From DAHUXD01 sp963736455 (GTDB lineage Bacteria > Acidobacteriota > Thermoanaerobaculia > UBA5066 > Gp7-AA6): a DNA stretch of 64,000 nucleotides. The position numbers and the translations under genes are program-made. Under the pieces are notes generated by a model. It saw nothing but the letters and a program-made list of their open reading frames with translations. It searched no databases and was not told the origin of the DNA. This document shows, one piece after another, positions 43,367 to 51,327 of the stretch (its first letter is position 1; every line of letters begins with the position of its first letter). The stretch spans positions 930,001-994,000 of the forward strand of contig CAVTON010000001.1 of assembly GCA_963736455.1 (NCBI GenBank), in the 5' to 3' direction.

Positions 43367-44697
43367 GTTCTACGGACCGGAGACGCGGCCCGTCGCCGCA
43401 GCAGGTGCGCCGTGAAGCCGTCGGTGGAGGCGTCGGGAAAGAGCCGGAGGCGATCGCCCTCGACGAGCTTCTCGAGGCCGGGTGGCGGCTCGATCGAGGC
43501 CCGCTCGAGATCCGGATCGGCTTCCAGGACGCGGGCGACCACGGCTTCGTTTTCCTCGTCCTCGAGGCTGCAGGTCGAATAGAGGAGGAACCCGCCGGGG
43601 CCGAGAAGCCGCGCCGCGGAGGTCAGCGCCTCGGCCTGGCCGCGCGCGAGCCTCTCGATCGCCGCCGGCGTCACGCGATATCGGATCTCGGGGTTCTTGC
43701 GCAGCGTGCCGGTGCCGCTGCACGGCGCGTCGAGAAGGACGCGCTCGAATCGGCCTTCGGGCAGCGGCAGGGCCCCGACGTCGCCGGCGACGGGGCGCAC
43801 TTCCGGGATGCCGAGGCGTCTCGCGTTCTCCGCGACGCGCCCGAGGCGCGTCCACGAGACGTCGATCGCCGCCGACCGGAGCGCCCGGCCGTGGGCGATC
43901 GCCGAGAGCGACTTGCCTCCCGGTGCGGCCGCGAGGTCCACGAGGAGGCCTCCCTCCGGCAGCAGCAGCGGCAGAACCTGGGAACCGGCGTCCTGAATGC
44001 TGAAGCCCCCCCGCACGAAGGCCGGGGAACGAAGAGGATTACCGGAAAGCACGGTCAGGCAGAGGGGTGCGAACGGCGAAGGCTCGGTCGCGATGCCTTC
44101 GGCCGCAAGCGCCGCCCGGAGCTCGACGCGGCCGGCGCGGCGGGGATTGACGAGGAGGTCCAGGCGCGGCGCCGAGTTGTCAGCCTCGAGGATGGCTCGC
44201 GTGCGCGCCGGTCCGAAGCGCGCGAGCCAGCGCTCGACGAGGAACGCGGGATGCGAGTAGTGCCGGGCGAGCTTTGCCGGCTCCAGCGGATCCCCCGGCG
44301 CCGGCAGCAGCAGGACTCCGCGCAGGATTCCGTTGACCAGCCGCGCCGCGCCCTCTCCCCCGCTCGCCCGGGCCAGGTCCACGGCCTCGCTGACCGCCGC
44401 GTACGGAGGAATCCGGTCGAGGTGGCGAAGCTGATACAGCGCGACCTCGAGGATCTCCCTCAGGTTCGGCGCGAGCTTCGCCAGGGGAATCCGGCTGACG
44501 CCGGCGATCTCGTCGTCGAGCGCGGATTTCCAGCGGAGGACTCCGAGGATGAGCTCCCGCAGCAGGTCCTGGTCGGGCGCCGCCAGACCTCGGCCGAGCT
44601 CCCCGGCAAGCGGGGCGGCGAGGCGGCCGCGCTCGAGCACCGCCCGAAGCGCCTCGACCGCGCGGCCGCGAGCGGTCGCGGCGGCGCGCCGCTTCAC
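43363..44697 (-). CDS. rsmB: 16S rRNA cytosine methyltransferase RsmB
   Basis: A 444-residue enzyme that methylates C967 of 16S rRNA. An N-terminal NusB-like domain (~1-135) is followed by the Rossmann methyltransferase with VDLAAAPGGKS, the catalytic LDAPCSGTGTLRKNPEIRYR and LLYSTCSLEDEENE; both active-site cysteines are present. The GTG start overlaps the fmt stop (GTGA), as in many bacteria where fmt-rsmB are linked. A larger open frame continues upstream, but the family start fits 44697. Confidence 0.94.
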   Translation of the reverse strand: MKRRAAATARGRAVEALRAVLERGRLAAPLAGELGRGLAAPDQDLLRELILGVLRWKSALDDEIAGVSRIPLAKLAPNLREILEVALYQLRHLDRIPPYAAVSEAVDLARASGGEGAARLVNGILRGVLLLPAPGDPLEPAKLARHYSHPAFLVERWLARFGPARTRAILEADNSAPRLDLLVNPRRAGRVELRAALAAEGIATEPSPFAPLCLTVLSGNPLRSPAFVRGGFSIQDAGSQVLPLLLPEGGLLVDLAAAPGGKSLSAIAHGRALRSAAIDVSWTRLGRVAENARRLGIPEVRPVAGDVGALPLPEGRFERVLLDAPCSGTGTLRKNPEIRYRVTPAAIERLARGQAEALTSAARLLGPGGFLLYSTCSLEDEENEAVVARVLEADPDLERASIEPPPGLEKLVEGDRLRLFPDASTDGFTAHLLRRRAASPVRRT

Positions 44698-45632
44698 GGG
44701 ACCGCCCGGAAATGGCCGGGAAGAGACAGGGCCCGCGCGAATTCGAGGCCGGTCACCGGAGTGCGGCCGGCCCGTTGGAGCCGGTCGAGGACGAGCGCCG
44801 TGCCGCCGCCCGCGGCCGCGACGAGCCGGCCCTCGCGCACGCGAAAGGTTCCCGGTTCGCCCTCGCCCGGAGCGCGGTCGACGGCGGCATCGAGGATCTT
44901 GACGCGCTCCGCACCGAGGAACGTGTGGAGGCCGGGCCAGGGCGTGTACGCGCGGAGCCGGCGCACGAGGCTCCCGGCGTCGAGATTCCAGTCGACGGCG
45001 CCGTCCTCCCGGCGGATCGTCCGGCACCAGGTCGGCTCGCCCTGCTGAGGCCTCGGCCGGAGCGTTCCCGAGGCGAGGCCTCGCAGCGTCTCGACGAGCA
45101 GGGCGCCGCCGGAGGACGCGAGCCTCGCGGCGAGCTCGCCCGCCGTCTCGCGCTCGCCGATCGCCGTCCGGCGCTCGAGAAACACGGGCCCCGTGTCGAG
45201 GCCTTCTTCCATCTTCATCGTCACGACACCCGTCTCTCGATCTCCGGCGAGGAGCGCGGCCTGCACGGGCGATGCGCCGCGATGCCTCGGCAGCAGCGAC
45301 GCGTGCACGTTCACGCATCCGAGGCGCGGGACGGCGAGCAGGTCCGGGGGCAGGATGCGCCCGAAGGCAACGACCGCGATCGCATCCGGGGCGGCTTCAC
45401 GCAGGCGATCGAGAAGACCCCGGTCGCCGCGGATCCGCTCGGGCTTGATCATGCGGACGCCGTGCGCCGCCGCGAACGCGGCAACGGCGGAGGGCCGCGG
45501 CGCGGCATGCCTTCCGACCGGGCGGTCCGGCTGCGTGACGACCAGCGGCACGGGGAACCCGCCATCGAGCAGCGCGGCGAGCGACGGAACCGCGAACTCG
45601 GGCGTGCCGAAGAAGACCACGGCGGGCGTCAT
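44694..45632 (-). CDS. fmt: Methionyl-tRNA formyltransferase
   Basis: A 312-residue enzyme that formylates initiator Met-tRNA. It has VVFFGTPEFAVPSLAALL, the folate-binding NVHASLLPRHRGASP and the specific VTMKMEEGLDTGP. The C-terminal OB-like domain is a little short (VAAAGGGTALVLDRLQRAGR). The ATG at 45632 is the natural start. Neighbours are rsmB downstream and a membrane protein gene upstream with a 19-base gap. Confidence 0.95.
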   Translation of the reverse strand: MTPAVVFFGTPEFAVPSLAALLDGGFPVPLVVTQPDRPVGRHAAPRPSAVAAFAAAHGVRMIKPERIRGDRGLLDRLREAAPDAIAVVAFGRILPPDLLAVPRLGCVNVHASLLPRHRGASPVQAALLAGDRETGVVTMKMEEGLDTGPVFLERRTAIGERETAGELAARLASSGGALLVETLRGLASGTLRPRPQQGEPTWCRTIRREDGAVDWNLDAGSLVRRLRAYTPWPGLHTFLGAERVKILDAAVDRAPGEGEPGTFRVREGRLVAAAGGGTALVLDRLQRAGRTPVTGLEFARALSLPGHFRAVP

Positions 45633-45651
45633 GGCTTTCGCCCCGGCCCGC

Positions 45652-46032
45652 TCAGTGCGGAGCGGAGTCTCGCGGGTCCGGCTCCTCCGGCAAGCCGGCC
45701 TCGGGAACGGGCGCCACGGGCGCCGGGTGCCGCAGCTTCCACAGCCGGTACACCGCGCGCAGGCCGATGAAGGCGAAGAAGACGAGGGCGAGCGCATTGA
45801 CGACGCCGAACACCGCCCAGACGCGGGGCCAGGCGTTGGCGTAGCCGAAGAGAAAGACGCAGAGGCCGAGCATCAGGGCGTACAGCGCCGCGACGATCGT
45901 GCGCCGCTCCTCGTGCTCGGGATTCCACGGCGGATCGAGGAAGCCGAGCTCCTTCGCGAGGCGATGGACGCCCCACGCGAGCGCCGGCGCCAGTACGAGC
46001 GCCAGGACGAAGTACTTCCACGGTCGGGTCAT
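45652..46032 (-). CDS. Small membrane protein, unknown
   Basis: A 126-residue protein with three probable transmembrane helices (YFVLALVLAPALAWGVH, IVAALYALMLGLCVFLFGYA, VFGVVNALALVFFAFIGL) and a proline-rich tail. It starts at ATG 46032, sharing 4 bases with the ftsK stop (ATGA), so it is probably coupled to ftsK translation. I recognise no function. Confidence 0.65.
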   Translation of the reverse strand: MTRPWKYFVLALVLAPALAWGVHRLAKELGFLDPPWNPEHEERRTIVAALYALMLGLCVFLFGYANAWPRVWAVFGVVNALALVFFAFIGLRAVYRLWKLRHPAPVAPVPEAGLPEEPDPRDSAPH

Positions 46033-48359
46033 CGCGGCTGGCGGTCCACTTCCGCGAAGTAATCCTCGGAGACCAGGACCTCCCGGGGCTTGGAGCCGCG
46101 CGGCGGACCGAGCAGCCCGTCGCGGGACATCATGTCGATGAGCTTGCCGGCGCGCGAGAACCCGACGCCCATGCGCCGCTGGAGAAACGAGATCGATGCC
46201 ATCTTCTCGCGCACGACGAGACGGGCGGCCTCGTCGTACAGCGGATCCGTCTCGTCGCCGGCGTCGTCGCGCGCGACCGCGTCGGAGCGCTCCCTGGTGA
46301 TCTCCTCGTCGAACTGGGGCTTGGCCTGCTTCCTGAGGAACTTGACGAGCGCCGCCGTCTCCTGAACCGACACGTAGGCTCCGTGCACGCGCTTCAGGCG
46401 CGAGGTGCCGGGAGGAAGGTACAGCATGTCGCCACGTCCGAGCAGCCGCTCGGCGCCGTTGCCGTCGAGGATCACGCGGGAATCGATCTTGGAGGAAACC
46501 TTGAAGGCCACGCGGGAGGGCAGGTTCGCCTTGATGACCCCGGTGAGCACGTCCACGGAGGGGCGCTGCGTCGCGACGACGAGGTGGATGCCGACCGCGC
46601 GCGCCTTCTGCGCGATCCGGACGATCGACTCCTCGACCTCCTTCGGCGCCGTCATCATGAGATCGGCGAGCTCGTCGATGATGATCACGATCAGCGGCAT
46701 CGGCTCGAGCTTCAGGTCCGGGTCGTCCGGATGCTGGGCTCTCACGCGGGCGACCGCTTCGGGGTCCTTGATCGCGGCGTTGTACTGCTCCGCGTTGCGC
46801 ACCTGGCCGAAATCGGAGAGCGTCTGGAAGCGCTCCTCCATCTGCGCGACGGCCCACTTCAGGGCGTTCGCCGCCTTCTTCGGGTCCGTGATGATCGGCG
46901 TGGCCAGATGCGGGAGGTTCTCGTACATCTCGAGCTCGACCATCTTCGGGTCGATCAGGATCAGCTTCACCTTGTCCGGCGGAGCCTTGTAGAGGATCGA
47001 GGTGATCAGCGCGTTGATCCCGACGCTCTTGCCCGAGCCGGTCGTCCCCGCGATCAACAGGTGCGGCATCGCCCGCAGGTCGTCCACGACCGGCTCGCCA
47101 TGGATGTCCTTGCCGAGCGCGAGCGTCAGGAGCGACCGGGAGCCCTGGAAGCGCTCCGACTCGACGACGTCGCGCACCGCGATGACCTCGCCGCCCCCCG
47201 GGTTGGGGACCTCGATGCCCACGCTCGCGCGCCCCGGCAGGCGCTCGACGCGGATCGACTCCGCCGACAGGGCCAGGGCGAGGTCCTCGGAAAGGCCCAT
47301 GACCTGGTTCACCTTGATTCCGGCGGCCGGCCGGAACTCGTACGTCGTGACGACGGGCCCGGGGTGATACTCCGTCACGTCGCCTTCGACCCCGAACTCG
47401 GCGCACTTGGCCGCGATCACGCGGCCGGTCTCGGCGAGCGCCTTGCGGTCGATCGCGCCGGCCTCCGCCCGCTTCTCGAGGAGCGAGACCGGCGGAAGCG
47501 CATAGCCGTCGAGCATCAGCGGGAGGCTCTGCTGGGGCTCGGGCTTCTTCTTCGGCGCCGACGAGGCGGCGGGCTTCGCACGCACGGGCGCGGTCGTCTT
47601 CTTGATCGAGAACTTTCCCGGTCCCGGGACCTCCCGGACGATCGGAGGCGCGTCCTCCGGAGCGAAGGGAATGTCCTCGAGCGAGACGCCTTCCTTTTTG
47701 ACCTTTTCGAGGTGCTTGGAGACGACGGTCCGGCGCAGGCGCTCCTTCGTGCGCCGGTCGCGGTGCCGCGCCCAGCCGACCGTCAGGCGCCCGGCCACGT
47801 GCGCGAAGCGGACGCGCAGCCGGAGAAACACGTCCCCGAGCGAGACCTGTGTTGCGAGCGGCACGGCCAGCAGCACGAGCGTGATCGCGACGAGCACCGC
47901 GCCGGTCGTCCCGATCCTCCCGCGAAACGCGTCCGCGAGGCTCCGACCGATCTGCCCCCCCATCTCCATCTCGTCGCCCCGCACGCGGCCGCGGCCGAGC
48001 ACCAGCGTGAGCAGCATCGGAACCGAGAACAGGCCGATCCCGATGCCCGCCGCCTTCGAGGCGGGATTCGGCAGCGGCCGCGCCCAGAACCGCCTCCACC
48101 CGAGGACGAACACGAGCGCGGCCACTCCCCAGGCCGCCAGGCCGAACAACGCGTAGAGCGCCGTCGCGAGCGACGCACCGAACCCGCCGATCCAGTTTCT
48201 CGGCGCCGCCGCCTCGCCTCCCGCGGTCCACGAAAAGACGTTGGGATCGTGCGGGTCGTAGGACAGCAGGGCCAGGGCGCCGAGCAGACCGGCCAGGAGC
48301 AGCAGGATGCCGATCGCCTCGCTCGCGAGACGGCTCTTCCAGAACGAAGTTTGACTCAA
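46029..48359 (-). CDS. ftsK: DNA translocase FtsK/SpoIIIE
   Basis: A 776-residue septal DNA pump. It has about four N-terminal membrane helices (15-170), a charged linker with DIPFAPEDAPP, then the RecA-like motor with Walker A GTTGSGKS at 438-445 (HLLIAGTTGSGKSVGINALI) and VIIIDELADLMM, and a C-terminal gamma-type winged helix (FLQRRMGVGFSRAGKLIDMM). It moves chromosomes at division. The start is TTG at 48359, with GATAAT ending 8 bases upstream and no Shine-Dalgarno. Confidence 0.95.
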   Translation of the reverse strand: MSQTSFWKSRLASEAIGILLLLAGLLGALALLSYDPHDPNVFSWTAGGEAAAPRNWIGGFGASLATALYALFGLAAWGVAALVFVLGWRRFWARPLPNPASKAAGIGIGLFSVPMLLTLVLGRGRVRGDEMEMGGQIGRSLADAFRGRIGTTGAVLVAITLVLLAVPLATQVSLGDVFLRLRVRFAHVAGRLTVGWARHRDRRTKERLRRTVVSKHLEKVKKEGVSLEDIPFAPEDAPPIVREVPGPGKFSIKKTTAPVRAKPAASSAPKKKPEPQQSLPLMLDGYALPPVSLLEKRAEAGAIDRKALAETGRVIAAKCAEFGVEGDVTEYHPGPVVTTYEFRPAAGIKVNQVMGLSEDLALALSAESIRVERLPGRASVGIEVPNPGGGEVIAVRDVVESERFQGSRSLLTLALGKDIHGEPVVDDLRAMPHLLIAGTTGSGKSVGINALITSILYKAPPDKVKLILIDPKMVELEMYENLPHLATPIITDPKKAANALKWAVAQMEERFQTLSDFGQVRNAEQYNAAIKDPEAVARVRAQHPDDPDLKLEPMPLIVIIIDELADLMMTAPKEVEESIVRIAQKARAVGIHLVVATQRPSVDVLTGVIKANLPSRVAFKVSSKIDSRVILDGNGAERLLGRGDMLYLPPGTSRLKRVHGAYVSVQETAALVKFLRKQAKPQFDEEITRERSDAVARDDAGDETDPLYDEAARLVVREKMASISFLQRRMGVGFSRAGKLIDMMSRDGLLGPPRGSKPREVLVSEDYFAEVDRQPR

Positions 48360-48367
48360 CGCCGTTC

Positions 48368-48373
48368 ATTATC
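48368..48373 (-). promoter_or_regulatory. Putative -10 box of ftsK
   Basis: GATAAT on the minus strand ends 8 bases before the TTG at 48359. There is no Shine-Dalgarno, so a leaderless mRNA is likely. Confidence 0.4.
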
Positions 48374-48450
48374 GGCTGGAAAAGCGGAAAGGTCGAGCGA
48401 GTCGCCGGCGGCGCGTCGACGTGTCAGAATCGAAGCCGGACGGGCGGACC

Positions 48451-49308
48451 ATGGCCGACGCGAAGAAAAAGATCCTGTTTCTCTGCACGGGCAATGCCGC
48501 GCGCAGCCAGATGGCCGAGGCGCTCGCGCGCATCGATTACGGCGACCTCGTGGAGCCGGCCTCGGCCGGATCGCGACCGGCCGGGTTCGTCCATCCCCTC
48601 GCCGTCCGGGCGATCGAGGACCTCGGTTTCGGCCTGGATGCGGCGTATTCGAAGGGAGCGGAGGAGTTCTACGGCGCTCCGGTCGACCTCGTCGTGACGG
48701 TCTGCGACGCGGCCGCCGCCGATTGTCCGAGCTGGCCCGCCGCGCGCCACATCGTCCACTGGTCCGTGGAGGACCCGAGCTTCGCCCCCGGCGACGAAGC
48801 GGTGCGGCTGTCCGCGTTCCGCACCACGCGCGACGATCTGCGCCGCCGGATCGACGGGCTCATGGAGGCGTTGCGGCGCTCCGTCCCGAAGCGCTCCGAC
48901 GCGGAGCTGCTCGAGCGCGGCGCCGGCATCCTCGAGGACCCCCTGCGGGCGCATGGCTTCAAGTTCGGCGGCGTCCGCGTCGAGAAGGCCGGCCATCGCT
49001 CCGCGGCAGTGGGCCGGTTCGCGCGGCGGGGCCGCGCCCTCGAGCTGGAGTCGCGGTCCGGGGTCGTGATCGCTCAGTACGCGGCGCGGGAGCGGCGCCT
49101 GCGCCACCCGGATTACATGGAGTCTCTCGGCGCATCCGGCTCCATGCGCTATCCCGGGTTGTCCAAGGATCCGCTCGACGCGTTCCGGAGGCTCCGCGCC
49201 GATCTCGTCCGCCATGCCCGCCCGTTCCTGACGGGAAAGGGCCTGAAGGAGTTCGAGCGTTTCGCCGACGCGCGCGGCGAAAAGACCGGGCCGGCCAGGA
49301 CGGCCTAG
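48451..49308 (+). CDS. ArsC-type arsenate reductase fused to an unknown C-terminal domain
   Basis: A 285-residue protein. Residues 1-140 form a low-molecular-weight phosphatase/arsenate reductase domain with CX5R (C12-TGNAAR-18), VEDPSF (D108), and a second redox pair C85 and C92 in TVCDAAAADC, the triad of thioredoxin-linked ArsC. Residues ~145-285 are an extra domain (LERGAGILEDPLRAHGFKF, then HRSAAVGRFARRGRALELES) common as a stand-alone DUF. The fusion may couple arsenate or phosphotyrosine chemistry to an unknown binding function. I chose the ATG at 48451 because CAGAAT lies 20 bases upstream; GTG at 48421 is possible. Confidence 0.8.
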   Translation: MADAKKKILFLCTGNAARSQMAEALARIDYGDLVEPASAGSRPAGFVHPLAVRAIEDLGFGLDAAYSKGAEEFYGAPVDLVVTVCDAAAADCPSWPAARHIVHWSVEDPSFAPGDEAVRLSAFRTTRDDLRRRIDGLMEALRRSVPKRSDAELLERGAGILEDPLRAHGFKFGGVRVEKAGHRSAAVGRFARRGRALELESRSGVVIAQYAARERRLRHPDYMESLGASGSMRYPGLSKDPLDAFRRLRADLVRHARPFLTGKGLKEFERFADARGEKTGPARTA

Positions 49309-51287
49309 CCGGACGGGGAGACCGCCGGCGGCAGCTTCCGAGCCGCCGCCGCGAGCAGAATCGAGGCGACGAGCGCCGCCGCGCAACCCCATCGGAACGA
49401 CCCCGGCCGGTAGAGAAACTCGACGCGATGCGATCCCGCGGGAACCGCGACCGTCATCGGTTCCCCCGGCCTCGCCGTCAGTGCGACACTCCGGCCGTCC
49501 ACGCGCGCGGTCCAGCCCGGAAACATGGGATTTGCCGCCGTCAGGACGTCCGGCCGCTGTGCCTCGACGTCGAGGCTCCAGAAGCCGGGTCTCCGGCCGC
49601 CGACCGACACGCGCCCCGGTCCGGCGAGCCGGAATCGAGGGAGCGCCCGGCGATTCCGGAGGATCCGGCCGTCGGGCCCCGAGTACACCTCCTCGAGGTC
49701 GAGTCCCTTGCGGGCGTTCAGCTCCGCCGCGCCGAACGCGAACTGCGGATGCAGCAGCAGGTACTTCACGTTCCAGTCATCGAGCGCCGCACCGCCCGGC
49801 ACGAGCCCCCACGGGTCGAGGACCTCGACCTGCGTGGGCTGCCGCACGACCTCTCCCATCGACGCGAGGCGCCGGCGCCAGCCGAGCGGGACGAGCGCGT
49901 CGTAGCCGCGCACGTCGTCGAGGCCGTATCCGGTGGCGCTGTCGGGCGAGAGAAACGTGTGGAGCGGAAGGATGCGGAAAACGTCCGGATCGCGGCGCAG
50001 CGTCTCGATCAGCGGCGTCGTGCGCCGGAGATCGGCGGCGCTCGAGAGGCCGTGGACTCCCTGCGCGGCCCGCAGAAGCTCCGCGCCCGCGAGAACCACC
50101 GCCGCCGCGGCGATGCCCGCGGCGAGAACCGTGGAGCGGCGAGCCGCAACCTTCTCGCCCAGGGCGTCGAGAGAGCCCGACGCGAGGTAAGCGAGAGGCA
50201 GAGGAAGAAACAGAAGGAGCCGGGTCCAGTAGACCGGCGTGTGCATCGCGAGCCAGCGCGCGAACGGATTGTCGTACACGGCGATCAACGCGACGCCCGC
50301 AGCGGCCGCCCAGAACGCCGCGCGGCCGTCCCGGCGCACCCGGGCCAGGCCGGCGGCCGCCAGGACGAGCACCGTCACCGAAACCGTCGCCGCCGCCTCG
50401 ATCCCGTTCGAACCCGCGAGACGCGGCGCCACGAAACGCGCGAGGTCGCGCAGGGGAAGGACGAACGGACGCCGGTCCACGCCGAGCCTGGCGGCGCTCT
50501 CGCGGAAGTACTCGGCGAACGGAAGGAGCACCGGCAGAGCGAGGCCCGCCCCGAGAAGCGCCGCGGCGACCGCGGGCCACGCGGCGCGGGGGGATCGCGC
50601 CTCGTGGACGAGCCACGCCGCTCCGATCAGGGCGGCGAGCAGCTGGATCTCGGGCTGGCCTCCCGCCAGGACGACCGCCGTCGCGAGCGCGAGGCCGAGG
50701 AAGTCGCGCCGGCTCGGCCGCCGCGCCAGGCGTCCGGCAAAGAGCAGCACGAGGGGAAAGGCGGGCGCCACCAGGGTCTCGGGATGCTCGAGCCACGCGA
50801 CGAAGGACCCGGAGAGGCCGAAGGCGACGCCCCCGAGGGTCGCGGAGAGCTTCGATCGGCCGAGATCGCGCAGCCAGAGCCACGCGCTCGCGAACGCGAC
50901 GACCAGCCGAAGGAGCAGCGACACGTTCCAGCCGGCCGCGACGCCGGCGGCGAGGACCGGCCAGACGAGCGGGCTGCCGAGCGCCGACTGGGCGTTGCCG
51001 AGCAGGGGCACCCCGCCGCTCTGGTGCGGGTTCCAGAGCGGGACGCGGCCCGCGGCGAGCTCGGACCGCGCGAGCTCGAGCCACGGGACGAATTGCCAGA
51101 CGGGGTCCGACAAACCGGGAGCGGCGATCGCGGCGCGCGGGAAAAACGGCGCCCATGGCCAGCATCGCGACTTGACGTCCTCCGAGAGAAGGATCCCGCG
51201 ATGCATCCCGAGCCCGAACCAGCACACCACGGCGGCGGCGAGGAGCGCCGCGAAACCGGGCAGGGCTCCGCGGGCGACCCTCGGCAT
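49305..51287 (-). CDS. YfhO-like polytopic membrane protein (second)
   Basis: A 660-residue protein with about twelve transmembrane helices and a C-terminal soluble part with a final membrane helix. LSDPVWQFVPWLELARSELAAGRVPLWNP, AFGLSGSFVAWLEHPETLVAP and RVEFLYRPGSF (in pieces) parallel the first copy at 34603-36966. The ATG at 51287 has a Shine-Dalgarno (CGGAGG) 6 bases before it. It likely acts in surface glycan or lipoteichoic-type modification. It diverges from the radical SAM gene 40 bases away. Confidence 0.78.
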   Translation of the reverse strand: MPRVARGALPGFAALLAAAVVCWFGLGMHRGILLSEDVKSRCWPWAPFFPRAAIAAPGLSDPVWQFVPWLELARSELAAGRVPLWNPHQSGGVPLLGNAQSALGSPLVWPVLAAGVAAGWNVSLLLRLVVAFASAWLWLRDLGRSKLSATLGGVAFGLSGSFVAWLEHPETLVAPAFPLVLLFAGRLARRPSRRDFLGLALATAVVLAGGQPEIQLLAALIGAAWLVHEARSPRAAWPAVAAALLGAGLALPVLLPFAEYFRESAARLGVDRRPFVLPLRDLARFVAPRLAGSNGIEAAATVSVTVLVLAAAGLARVRRDGRAAFWAAAAGVALIAVYDNPFARWLAMHTPVYWTRLLLFLPLPLAYLASGSLDALGEKVAARRSTVLAAGIAAAAVVLAGAELLRAAQGVHGLSSAADLRRTTPLIETLRRDPDVFRILPLHTFLSPDSATGYGLDDVRGYDALVPLGWRRRLASMGEVVRQPTQVEVLDPWGLVPGGAALDDWNVKYLLLHPQFAFGAAELNARKGLDLEEVYSGPDGRILRNRRALPRFRLAGPGRVSVGGRRPGFWSLDVEAQRPDVLTAANPMFPGWTARVDGRSVALTARPGEPMTVAVPAGSHRVEFLYRPGSFRWGCAAALVASILLAAAARKLPPAVSPSG

Positions 51288-51313
51288 GCGGCCTCCGTGT
51301 TGCTGCGGCACTT

Positions 51314-51319
51314 TATACT
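51314..51319 (+). promoter_or_regulatory. Putative -10 box of the radical SAM gene
   Basis: TATACT ends 8 bases before the ATG at 51328, with no Shine-Dalgarno. It supports a leaderless start. Confidence 0.45.
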
Positions 51320-51327
51320 CCCGACGG

